Of a stretch of 64,000 nt of DNA, positions 1 to 7,296 are shown piece by piece. This stretch comes from DASQYE01 sp035940775. GTDB taxonomy: Bacteria; Acidobacteriota; Blastocatellia; Pyrinomonadales; Pyrinomonadaceae. The translations under genes were made by a program, and so were the position numbers. Each line of letters begins with the position of its first letter. Position 1 is the stretch's first letter. The notes under the pieces are model-generated. The model made no database searches. It was not told the DNA's origin and saw only the letters and a list, made by a program, of their open reading frames with translations. The stretch is from positions 248,001-312,000 of the forward strand of contig DASZEN010000033.1 in NCBI GenBank assembly GCA_035940775.1, read 5' to 3'.

Positions 1-833
1 TCTATATAGAGCGCGCCGTAAACGCCCTCGCGCCCGACAAGAGGGGCGCAGGCGAGCGAGCGTATGCCCTGCATCATGGCGCTCTGGCTGACGTTGAGAT
101 TGATGTCCTTCAAGACATCGTGCGACGAAAGCATAACGCGCTTTTCGATGGCCGTGCGGACGGCCGTGCGGCTGATTAGAGGCTGCTGCTGAGAGCTGGC
201 GCTGCCGGGTTGGCGCACACGCAGGCTCGCGGGTCTGGGGTCGTCGCCCTCCTGGTCTATCAAAAGCGCCGCGCAGCAGTCCGCCGGGATCGTGCGCATG
301 ACGACGCCCGTCGCGTAATCGAGGATTGATCCGGCGTCGAAGTCGGAGGCGAGCGCCGCGCTCATCTCGCACAACTGAGCGAGCATCTCCGCCTTTCGCC
401 GCAACTCTTTCAGCTCTTCATCTTTCGTGCGCTGCGAAGAGGTCGTCATCAACAGCGCCGTCACGCCGCTCTCGGCCGGAACCATGGAGGTGGACATCGA
501 GAGCGGCTCGTCCGTATAGCTCAAAGGCGGCTCGTCATTCCAGACGACGTTGAAGACCGTGGTGACGATGCGGATTTGGTCGCCGACCCTGAGCGCGCGC
601 TCGCCCGTCTCCGCGTTGACGAGCGTCGTGTTGAGGAGCACGACGTTGCCGTTGCTTATGTTGGCGAGTTCGGCGCGCAGGCGCGAAATGGAGCGGATGA
701 CGGCGTGATGGCGTGAGACGCGCAGATCGTCTATGCGGATGTCGTTGTCCGGGGCGCGACCGATGGTCAGGGCGCGGCCGTCCGGCAATTCCCACTGACG
801 CTTTTGACCATCAACTTCTTGAATCGCAAACAT
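1..833 (-). CDS. FHA-GAF domain signalling protein, C-terminus outside window
   Basis: The reading frame starts at an ATG (complement of 831-833) and runs without a stop to the window edge, so about 277 N-terminal codons are visible. Residues 1-95 form an FHA domain: the sequence LTIGRAPDNDIRIDD followed by VSRHHAVI has the Gly-Arg and Ser-x-x-His core that binds phosphothreonine peptides. From about residue 140 a GAF domain follows (ALASDFDAGSILDYATGV, then a region around CAALLIDQEG). In known proteins FHA-GAF modules often precede a cyclase, GGDEF, kinase or phosphatase output domain; that part is not in the window, so the output is unknown. The gene follows the UDP-glucuronate decarboxylase by 27 bases on the same strand and probably shares its transcript. 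Confidence 0.85.
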   Translation of the reverse strand, partial: MFAIQEVDGQKRQWELPDGRALTIGRAPDNDIRIDDLRVSRHHAVIRSISRLRAELANISNGNVVLLNTTLVNAETGERALRVGDQIRIVTTVFNVVWNDEPPLSYTDEPLSMSTSMVPAESGVTALLMTTSSQRTKDEELKELRRKAEMLAQLCEMSAALASDFDAGSILDYATGVVMRTIPADCCAALLIDQEGDDPRPASLRVRQPGSASSQQQPLISRTAVRTAIEKRVMLSSHDVLKDINLNVSQSAMMQGIRSLACAPLVGREGVYGALYI

Positions 834-860
834 ACTGGTTTCCGCGCCCGAGGGGAAAGC

Positions 861-1826
861 TTAACCGACATGGCTGATATTATCGACCGCCGAGTTGTCC
901 CTGCGCCCGGCGAAGTAGGCGACGGTTCGCGCCAAACCCTCTTGCAAAGGGATGGCGGGCTGCCAACCCAGAAGCTGCTGCGCGCGTGTGATATCGGGTC
1001 GGCGCTGCTTCGGGTCGTCCTGCGGCAGCGGATAGTATTTTATCTCCGCGCGCGAGGCGCAGGCGCGCGCCACCTCCTCGGCCAGCTCTCTGATCGTAAA
1101 CTCGCCGGGGTTGCCCAGGTTCACCGGATCGTGTATGGCTTCGGCGTCCATCAACTTGACCAAACCTTCGACCAGATCATCGACATAACAGAAGGAGCGC
1201 GTCTGTTCGCCCGTGCCGTAGACGGTTAGCTGTTCGCCCCTGAGCGCCTGGACGATAAAGTTCGAGACGACACGCCCATCGTCCTCAAGCATCCTGGGCC
1301 CGTAGGTGTTGAAGATGCGCGCGATACGTATGTCCACTCCGTTCTGGCGGTGATAATCCATCATCAATGTTTCGGCGATGCGCTTCCCTTCGTCATAACA
1401 TGATCTGACCCCAATCGGGTTGACATTGCCCCAATACTCTTCGGGCTGCGGATGAACGAGCGGGTCGCCGTAGACTTCCGAAGTGGAGGCCTGGAGGATG
1501 CGAGCTTTGACGCGCTTGGCGAGGCCGAGCATGTTAATCGTGCCCATCACGCTCGTCTTGACCGTCTTGACCGGATTGTACTGATAGTGAATCGGCGAGG
1601 CCGGGCACGCCAGGTTATAGATGCGGTCGACTTCGAGCAGGATGGGCTCTATAACGTCGTGGCGCAGAAGCTCGAAATTGCGGTCGTCGAGCAGGTGAAA
1701 GACGTTCTCGCGTCGCCCTGTGAAGAAGTTGTCAAGGCAGACAACCTCGTGCCCGTCGCTCAACAGACGCTCGCACAGGTGCGAGCCGATAAAGCCCGCG
1801 CCGCCCGTGACCAGTATTCTCGTCAT
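861..1826 (-). CDS. UDP-glucuronate decarboxylase (UDP-xylose synthase), extended SDR
   Basis: A 321-residue extended short-chain dehydrogenase. The NAD-binding loop TGGAGFIGS is at residues 7-15, the substrate-side Ser/Thr/Glu cluster ASTSEVYG at 113-120, and the catalytic Tyr144-x3-Lys148 lies in SCYDEGKR. That combination, together with PEEYWGNVNPIG before the active site, is typical of UDP-glucuronic acid decarboxylases, which make UDP-xylose from UDP-glucuronate in the cytoplasm. The length matches bacterial single-domain members, without an N-terminal anchor. It probably supplies xylose for the polysaccharide built by the upstream cluster. The downstream FHA-GAF gene begins 27 bases after the stop. 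A dTDP-glucose dehydratase or another epimerase is less likely because of the SCYDEGKR motif. Confidence 0.9.
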   Translation of the reverse strand: MTRILVTGGAGFIGSHLCERLLSDGHEVVCLDNFFTGRRENVFHLLDDRNFELLRHDVIEPILLEVDRIYNLACPASPIHYQYNPVKTVKTSVMGTINMLGLAKRVKARILQASTSEVYGDPLVHPQPEEYWGNVNPIGVRSCYDEGKRIAETLMMDYHRQNGVDIRIARIFNTYGPRMLEDDGRVVSNFIVQALRGEQLTVYGTGEQTRSFCYVDDLVEGLVKLMDAEAIHDPVNLGNPGEFTIRELAEEVARACASRAEIKYYPLPQDDPKQRRPDITRAQQLLGWQPAIPLQEGLARTVAYFAGRRDNSAVDNISHVG

Positions 1827-1883
1827 AAGTTCCGACCTCGCCTAAGTGTCTCGGACTGAAAAACAGAGTCGAGCTGCAAACTT

Positions 1884-2150
1884 TTACTTTCCCAACATAC
1901 CCAGGCGGCGCGACGCGAGCGCCTCGCGCAAGTGATTAGGGTGTTCCAGATTGAGCACCGTATTGCTCAGGACGATCATGGATTCCTCATGCTCGCGCTT
2001 AAACCTGCCGGTCAGGGGTTGATCCTCGGTCTTGACGACGACTCCTTCTCTGACCCACTGCCAGAACTGCGCCTGCGTCGTCCAGAACTGCTTACGGTCT
2101 CGACAGATCACCAGAGCCGTTCGCTTCTTCTTCCCTTTTTTCTTACTCAA
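1884..2150 (-). CDS. Lys-rich small conserved protein, left-end copy of a paralogous pair
   Basis: An 88-residue protein of unknown function starting at a TTG codon. The N-terminus is a lysine/arginine-rich tail (SKKKGKKKR), followed by a compact body with TALVICRDRKQFWTTQAQFW, LTGRFKREHEES and LSNTVLNLEHPNHLREAL. It is clearly homologous to the protein at 35788-36096: both share FWTTQAQFWQW, PLTG-F-REHEE and NHLREALA-RR. No signal peptide or membrane segment is visible, so it should be cytoplasmic and could bind nucleic acid or an acidic partner through its basic tail; that is only inference. The two copies sit near opposite ends of the polysaccharide locus. The start codon is uncertain because TTG is the only in-frame start near the conserved part. 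Confidence 0.7.
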   Translation of the reverse strand: MSKKKGKKKRTALVICRDRKQFWTTQAQFWQWVREGVVVKTEDQPLTGRFKREHEESMIVLSNTVLNLEHPNHLREALASRRLGMLGK

Positions 2151-2503
2151 TTCGCTCGCTCAGTTACCGGATATATATAATCGGCTGGCTTCATAATCAG
2201 GTCTAACTTACCATAAGACGAGCGATGTCGGTTGCCCATTTATGAAGTAGCGTCTCACTCTTGCTTTCGACCGGGCATTTATTTTATCGCAGCAAGGGCT
2301 CGTGAAGATAGACGGGTGCGGTGAAAATAGTCAGACCTCGCCGGGGCCAAAACATCCTGGAGACCGTTTGGCATAAGAGACGGCCCCGAGACTAATCGGA
2401 GCCCTCAGCTCACTTAAGATGAATAATTAGATGGGTGTACTAAGAAAAGCTACGGGAGGGCTACTTTCAAAGGTCTTTTCCGTTGCCGGATAGGTTTCCA
2501 GGT
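2151..2503. other. Intergenic region with several inverted repeats
   Basis: No convincing gene is seen here. Read on the minus strand, the stretch between 2462 and 2342 can form consecutive stems. AGCCCTC (2462-2456) pairs with GAGGGCT (2406-2400), with inner AGCT/AGCT and CTTA/TAAG pairings. A short CCGA/TCGG stem follows, then a 7-bp stem CGGGGCC (2388-2382) with GGCCCCG (2348-2342). The element lies downstream of the TPR-SLBB gene and upstream of the Lys-rich gene. It may be an operon-end terminator region or a structured leader. I do not recognise it as a known riboswitch. Confidence 0.4.
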
Positions 2504-4054
2504 TCAGTTACCGACCTCTATGCGGTCGCCCGGGAGCAGGCGCGGATCCGCAATTTTCCCTGATTTGATGTCTTTCAAAGAATACTCGAAAGTAAACAGA
2601 TGCCCGGTCGTATCTTCGCGGTAGATTTCAATCCGTGCATTTGTTGGCCGTATTAATCCACCGGCGGCGAGAATGGCCTGAAGCAGGCTGATCCCTGACT
2701 GGTAGATTTTCTGGCCCGGCGTAATAACCTGTCCCGCTATGTAGTAATACTGGGTTGGCCGCGTGGTGACGTTAATCACATCACCTGCAAAGACAAGGGC
2801 GTTCACTGCCGTCGGCTCGCCCAGATCAACGATTGAGTTGGAGCCGTCCGGCCTGGTAATCGTGGCGCGTCCGGCGTTTGGATGCAGTTGCGCTTCGGCC
2901 AGTATGACATAGAGCGGCACAGCCTCGCGCCTGATAATTCTCGCGCCCTGATTATTAACCAACCCCGTGATAATGACGGAATGGCTATTGTATTGGCGAA
3001 CGCTCACGACGGGCTGCGAACCCTCTTCAATTTTGCGACGTTTCAGTTCGGCTGAGAGTTGTGCGCTGATCTGGTCTGTCGTAAGACCTGCGACGGGTAT
3101 CGGCCCGCCCGCCAGCGGAAAGTCAATCAGACCGCCCTCCATCACCGAATAGAGCGTTGATCTATTACTCGCAGAGTTCAGCAGGCGAATGTCCAGCACA
3201 TCGCCGACGCCCAGACGATAAATGCTTGTCGGCGAGACTGTCGAATCATCAGGCGCTGAGGCGTTAGCCACTGCGCTCGTCGAGGTTGCAGTTGTTTCCG
3301 CGTGTCTAACGGGCGCGTTCGGCGTGGCCGTTGGTTTTTCCTTCGGAGCGGCGGGGTCGATTGCTGATGATGTTGATGCTGCCAGGGGCGTCTCGACCGG
3401 GCGATTGTTTGTTGAGACCAACCTGCTTGTGACAAGAGGTTCCTCCGGGCTCGCGTCATCAGATGTGCCGGTCGCAGGCGTTTGATTGGATTGACTCTTG
3501 CTAGTCCTTTTGGTTAAAGAAGAGGCGTTGCCGGAGGAGCCTGCCCCTGCGTCTTCTCTGATAATCTTGTAGAGCTTTTCCGAGTAATCAGATTTAAGAG
3601 TTCGCAGGATTTCGTACTGCTCCTGCGCCTCTTTTTTTCTTCCCAGGACGTAGCCCACCCATCCCAGGCGGAAATGGGCCTCTGCGTATTTGGGGTCAAG
3701 CTCAACAGCCCTCTTGAACTCTTCGCCCGCTTCACGAAACCGATTCAAGCTGTAGTAAGTCATGCCCAGATGGAAGTGCATCTTTTTGTCTTCGGGGCCG
3801 AGACGAATCGCCTGCTTGAAAGCATCTATGGCTTCCTTATATTTCCTGGCCTCATAGAGCGCCATTGCTTTCTGGAACCAGGCGACCCCGGTCTTCGCCT
3901 CCGCGGTGGCCGACGACAAGCCGCTTTTCACTTCTTCCGTCCTGGCCGGTGGAGTGTTTTGCCGTGAATCGACATTATCCTGTGCCCGTGCAGGGGAGGC
4001 TAGCGGGAGACCGCAGGCTAAGAAAGCAGTGCCGACTAATAAGGCGTTCTTCAT
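2504..4054 (-). CDS. TPR-SLBB fusion polysaccharide export protein
   Basis: A 516-residue envelope protein. Residues 1-24 are a Sec signal peptide ending in ASPARAQ. Residues about 60-165 hold three tetratricopeptide repeats (for example YEARKYKEAIDAFKQAIRLG and FREAGEEFKRAVELDPKYAE). Residues about 170-275 are a Ser/Thr/Pro/Ala-rich linker. From about 278 a polysaccharide export (Wza-type) domain begins with YRLGVGDVLDIRLLN, followed by an SLBB segment around VINVTTRPTQYYYIAGQVI. Wza-type proteins form the outer-membrane channel or its periplasmic ring for exopolysaccharide export. A second, TPR-free export protein lies at 34746-35780. The TPR half may dock partner proteins. No lipobox cysteine is seen, so it may be periplasmic rather than a lipoprotein. 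Confidence 0.88.
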   Translation of the reverse strand: MKNALLVGTAFLACGLPLASPARAQDNVDSRQNTPPARTEEVKSGLSSATAEAKTGVAWFQKAMALYEARKYKEAIDAFKQAIRLGPEDKKMHFHLGMTYYSLNRFREAGEEFKRAVELDPKYAEAHFRLGWVGYVLGRKKEAQEQYEILRTLKSDYSEKLYKIIREDAGAGSSGNASSLTKRTSKSQSNQTPATGTSDDASPEEPLVTSRLVSTNNRPVETPLAASTSSAIDPAAPKEKPTATPNAPVRHAETTATSTSAVANASAPDDSTVSPTSIYRLGVGDVLDIRLLNSASNRSTLYSVMEGGLIDFPLAGGPIPVAGLTTDQISAQLSAELKRRKIEEGSQPVVSVRQYNSHSVIITGLVNNQGARIIRREAVPLYVILAEAQLHPNAGRATITRPDGSNSIVDLGEPTAVNALVFAGDVINVTTRPTQYYYIAGQVITPGQKIYQSGISLLQAILAAGGLIRPTNARIEIYREDTTGHLFTFEYSLKDIKSGKIADPRLLPGDRIEVGN

Positions 4055-4272
4055 GATGATTAGGTCTTCTTAAATTATTGTAAATCCACGCGCGGCTATC
4101 GGGCGGGTCAAGCACAAGCGCACAGATCGGGTTGCTCGTACCAGCGGATTATACACTACGGCACTGCAATTAGAGGAATTGCAGGGCACGCGTCGGCTCG
4201 AATGGTTGCCAGCGAAATTTAGCCCGGGCGTGTCCGGTTAATTTATTTATGAGACGAACTCTGACGTGGGCC

Positions 4273-5109
4273 TCATTTCTTCGTTCGCATAACCTCAGCC
4301 CAGATATTCTTCGCCTGTGCTCTTAATTCTGCGGCCTCGGCCCTGCGTCTCATCTTCTGTAGCGCGTCAGCGTAATTTTCGAGAGCGATTGCCACTTGAA
4401 GATTCCTTGGCCCGAAGGCCCTCTTCTTAATCGCTAAAGAGCGCCTGAGGAAAGGCAACGCCTCGGCATATTTTTTCTCGGTGTAGTAGAGCGCCGATAA
4501 ATTATCGAGCGCACCGGAGACACCCAAGTGCTCCGGCCCCAGAGTTTTCTCCTTTATCTTCAAAGCGCGCAGGTAGAGAGATTCCGCCTCGGCATATTTT
4601 TTCAGGATGCGGTAAACCTGCGCCAGATTGGTAAGTCTGGGCGCAAGATCCGGATATTCCGGCCCCTGAGTTTTCTCTGCAATTGAGAGAACACGTTGGA
4701 GTAGCGGCGCAACCTCAGCGTACTTGCCCTTAGTGTAAAGCAATAGCGCCAGATTATTGAGGCTCGCGGCGACATCCGGATGCTCCGGGCCTAAATTAGC
4801 TTCTGTGATTGAAAGCACACGCCGGTATAGAGTTTCGGCCTCATCAAGGCGGTTTTGAGACCGATAGAGCCTGGCCAGGTTGTTGATGGTCTCGGTGAGT
4901 CGTTGGTCTTCCAGGCTAAAGTTAGATGCCTCTTTGAGTGCGGCCTTTAACTGCGTTTCTGCCTCGATATAGTCGCCTCGCGCCAGTGCCTCCGTACCCG
5001 CCATGTTGTACTTCTCCCAAGTTATACTCTGGGAGAAAGCGTTGACTGACACGGAGGCGTAAAACGAAAGTGTGATTACCAATCCGAAGAATTTGGGGGA
5101 TATTCTCAT
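4273..5109 (-). CDS. Exported kinesin-light-chain-type TPR protein
   Basis: A 278-residue protein from the ATG at 5109, chosen because a GGGAG Shine-Dalgarno sits 8 bases upstream; a GTG at 5124 is the alternative. The N-terminus is a signal peptide (FFGLVITLSFYASVSVNAFS). The rest is built of 42-residue TPR_10/TPR_12 repeats with the hallmark LGPEHPDVA and YRRVLSITE phrases, at least four in tandem. Such repeats bind peptides or proteins; no catalytic domain is present. It is likely a periplasmic scaffold acting with the two other TPR proteins next to it. The name kinesin-light-chain refers only to repeat type. Confidence 0.8.
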   Translation of the reverse strand: MRISPKFFGLVITLSFYASVSVNAFSQSITWEKYNMAGTEALARGDYIEAETQLKAALKEASNFSLEDQRLTETINNLARLYRSQNRLDEAETLYRRVLSITEANLGPEHPDVAASLNNLALLLYTKGKYAEVAPLLQRVLSIAEKTQGPEYPDLAPRLTNLAQVYRILKKYAEAESLYLRALKIKEKTLGPEHLGVSGALDNLSALYYTEKKYAEALPFLRRSLAIKKRAFGPRNLQVAIALENYADALQKMRRRAEAAELRAQAKNIWAEVMRTKK

Positions 5110-5170
5110 CGAGTCGGCTCCCACCTGCGATAAAGAATTTCGGCATGTGCCCTCTAAAAGCTATGAACGA

Positions 5171-5509
5171 TTAATTTTCTTTCTTAATAGTGCGGCGGGT
5201 ATCGATCAAATCTTCGATGCGCCAGCCGGTCACTTGACCCGCTCCCGTAAAGATATGACCATCCCTATCGACCTCAAGTTCCACCGAAACACTGAGGGTC
5301 GAGGCGGCCTTTTTCCAAGCCGAAGGATTATAGAGGAAGTAGCACCTGCCCCGCCCCACGCCGACGACGTGCTCAGTCCCGTTCGGCAGCACGTAGACGC
5401 CGTAGAGTCGCAATCTGTTGTCTTCCGCATCTCGCAAGTTCTTGTATCCTGTTAAGGGGTCGCTCTCAAAGAGAAGTCGTCCAGCCAGATGTGCCCGTAG
5501 ATGGGGCAT
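5171..5509 (-). CDS. Hypothetical protein, EPS locus
   Basis: Up to 112 residues. The body (residues about 20-105) has alternating hydrophobic strands (LRLYGVYVLPNG, CYFLYNPSAW, LSVSVELEVD) and ends in the charged tail TRRTIKKEN, which suggests a small beta-rich fold. I do not recognise the family. With the longest start it would overlap the 3' end of the upstream TPR gene by 58 bases; a TTG inside KNLRDAED, about 10 bases after an AGGA-like site, would remove the overlap. The start is therefore unsettled. Position, strand and clean frame support a real gene, but the product could be shorter than given. No signal peptide is visible in either version. Confidence 0.5.
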   Translation of the reverse strand: MPHLRAHLAGRLLFESDPLTGYKNLRDAEDNRLRLYGVYVLPNGTEHVVGVGRGRCYFLYNPSAWKKAASTLSVSVELEVDRDGHIFTGAGQVTGWRIEDLIDTRRTIKKEN

Positions 5510-6687
5510 GGCGCGGTCTCGCAGAGCTGTCGCTGCACATCTATTAGTATGGCTTTGGTGGAATCGTTGGTCGTAAATTGCAGAGAATAATCCTGCCAGC
5601 CGCTCGTGCCGATAGGAAACTGGGACGATTGCCCGAGCACTATCTTGTTATCGCCTGCGTCCTTTAAGCTGACTACCGGCAGTCCGAGCGAGGCTATATC
5701 CTGGGTGCGCGCAGAAAAGCTCAAGCGATAGGAGGTCTTCGGTTTGACCAGCACGATTTGAGAGATGATGGGGACATCCGGTTGAGAGACGCCGTTGAAA
5801 TCAACTCGGAGGCTGCGCGCTCCCGACCTCGGGCTGGTCGGATCGAGGTACACCTTTAAGGTGTTGCTGTCGCGCATCGCCTGCCACGTAAAGCCTATGC
5901 TATCGCGAACCAACTCGTCCTCGAAACCTCCGTTATTGACGGCCTCGATATTGCTGCCGCCGCCGGGGCGTCCCTGCGACCATATCTCGTAGGCTTCGCC
6001 AAACCGTCCGTTGACCAGCAGTTTTGTGATGAAGGCGCGCCGATCCCCTTCCGAGAGCTTGTCTACGGCCCGAAATAACAGGATCGCTTCGGAGGTTTGC
6101 CCGTGCTCGACGAAGTAGTGCGCCAAGGCCAGACGTTCGATATAGGTCTTAGGTTCAAGAGCCTGCTCGATCGCTTTGGCATCGCCCCCCAAAGCCTCGC
6201 CCACGAGCGCGATAGCGCCCGTCAGGAGAGTTGGATCACTGGCGGCGGCGCGCCTCAGTTGATCGAACGCCTCGTCTCGCCGACCCATCTGAAGCAGGAT
6301 ATTTCCCGCAAACCATCTTGGCTGCGCATAGTAAGGCGCAAGACTTATGGCCTTTTGGAAGTTGGGCAGCGCGCCCTGCGGATCATCCGAATGGTACTGA
6401 TAGAAACCGAGCCTGAACCACAGATAATAGTCGAGCGGGCGTAAGCTTGCCGCCCGCTCTTCTTCACGTATAGCCCCTTCTGTATCTCCGAAGGCCCAGA
6501 GCAGCGTGGCACGGTTGTAATGCGTCTCGGGGTCTGAAGGAGAGAGCATCACGGCCCTCTCCGTCAAAGCAAGCTGTAGGGTTTCCCTACCTCTGTCGGC
6601 TGCCGAACGCGCATACCCCGCCTGACCTGCGCTCCACATCAAGCATAGGAAAAGGAGCAGCGTTAGCGCGGCCAGGATGGAACGCAT
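5452..6687 (-). CDS. Exported TPR protein with C-terminal jelly-roll, CBM-like domain
   Basis: A 411-residue protein. Residues 1-28 form a signal peptide or membrane anchor (ILAALTLLLFLCLMWSAGQA). Residues about 30-225 hold TPR repeats (ALTERAVMLSPSDPETHYNR, ALPNFQKAISLAPYYAQPRW). From about 255 there is a beta-sandwich domain starting NNGGFEDELV and closing with the pattern YGHIWLDDFSLRATP, as in CBM4/9-type carbohydrate-binding modules and related jelly rolls. Two cysteines near the end (QLCETAPCP) could form a disulfide. Binding of the locus polysaccharide is a reasonable inference. In the same family of loci such TPR proteins often follow the O-antigen ligase gene, as seen here. Confidence 0.8.
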   Translation of the reverse strand: MRSILAALTLLLFLCLMWSAGQAGYARSAADRGRETLQLALTERAVMLSPSDPETHYNRATLLWAFGDTEGAIREEERAASLRPLDYYLWFRLGFYQYHSDDPQGALPNFQKAISLAPYYAQPRWFAGNILLQMGRRDEAFDQLRRAAASDPTLLTGAIALVGEALGGDAKAIEQALEPKTYIERLALAHYFVEHGQTSEAILLFRAVDKLSEGDRRAFITKLLVNGRFGEAYEIWSQGRPGGGSNIEAVNNGGFEDELVRDSIGFTWQAMRDSNTLKVYLDPTSPRSGARSLRVDFNGVSQPDVPIISQIVLVKPKTSYRLSFSARTQDIASLGLPVVSLKDAGDNKIVLGQSSQFPIGTSGWQDYSLQFTTNDSTKAILIDVQRQLCETAPCPIYGHIWLDDFSLRATP

Positions 6688-6807
6688 ACGGATTAGCTTT
6701 TAAGCGGCTGGCTTGATCGGCGAATGAAAGAAGAGTTGGCCGGGACTTGAGATGACGAGCGGTTACGGCAAGCGCGCGCGCGTCCTATCTCCGGGCAGAA
6801 ACTAGAA

Positions 6808-6844
6808 CCACATGTCCCTCTCAGGTATTGAGAGGGACATGTGG
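6808..6844 (-). terminator. 16-bp perfect hairpin, probable intrinsic terminator
   Basis: CCACATGTCCCTCTCA at 6808-6823 is perfectly complementary to 6829-6844, with a 5-base loop GGTAT. On the minus strand the stem is followed by TTCTAGTTTC, a weak T-rich tail. It lies 84 bases downstream of the small secreted peptide gene and about 120 bases upstream of the next gene. It therefore most simply ends the peptide transcript, although part of the RNA may read through. Confidence 0.65.
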
Positions 6845-6928
6845 ATAAAAGAGGTGGCCTTTGGCTCCGGCCACACTGGAATTTCTCATTGAACCGCCGA
6901 GGCTCAATTTACCCGCATCGCAGGTGGA

Positions 6929-7138
6929 TTACGGGCAGGGCGGGTTCGTCTTCGGTGTTCCAGGGCTCGGATTGCCGCGAGGAGGGGGGCATTCTTTACA
7001 ACTGGGCTTCGTATTCGACGGCGAACACGTATTGCCCTGGCTGGCGTTGTTACTGGCTGCCAGAGCCACGATGGCCGACATGGAGAACACCACAAACAAC
7101 ACCGCCGTTGATATGGTTTTCAATCCTTTTAGCTTCAT
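6929..7138 (-). CDS. Small secreted Cys/Pro-rich peptide
   Basis: A 69-residue product with a strong start: GGAG sits 7 bases before the ATG. Residues 1-28 are a classical signal peptide (basic KLKGLK, hydrophobic core, AxA-like cleavage at IVALAA). The predicted mature part is only about 40 residues, rich in Pro, Asn, Ser and Thr, with four Cys (TCSPS, SCKEC, PPCP). It ends PKTNPPCP. No known family is recognised. It has its own sigma-70-like promoter (7216-7244) and a following hairpin (6808-6844), so it looks like an independent transcript inside the polysaccharide locus. A secreted or periplasmic structural or signalling peptide is possible; the function is unknown. Confidence 0.75.
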   Translation of the reverse strand: MKLKGLKTISTAVLFVVFSMSAIVALAASNNASQGNTCSPSNTKPSCKECPPPRGNPSPGTPKTNPPCP

Positions 7139-7215
7139 TGCGGAACTCCTCTGTAGCTAGGAGATAACTCTCCCTGTATATGTACCTGATTTCAAGCAAA
7201 ACTTTGGCGATTTGC

Positions 7216-7244
7216 AGTATATGGATAATCCCCTACGCAGTCAA
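7216..7244 (-). promoter_or_regulatory. Sigma-70-type promoter for the small secreted peptide
   Basis: On the minus strand TTGACT (complement of 7239-7244) and TATACT (complement of 7216-7221) are separated by exactly 17 bases. The match to the bacterial housekeeping consensus is 5 of 6 in each box. It would start RNA near 7209, giving an untranslated leader of about 70 bases before the peptide ATG at 7138. Confidence 0.65.
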
Positions 7245-7296
7245 TAACCTTGCCATCACTCTAAGGGCTAGTTTTTTGAACGCCCCCCTTGTGGCC

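Noticed and set aside
2151..2503. Cyclic di-GMP riboswitch upstream of the Lys-rich gene
   Set aside because: Stems are present, but the conserved core bases of known c-di-GMP riboswitches were not found.
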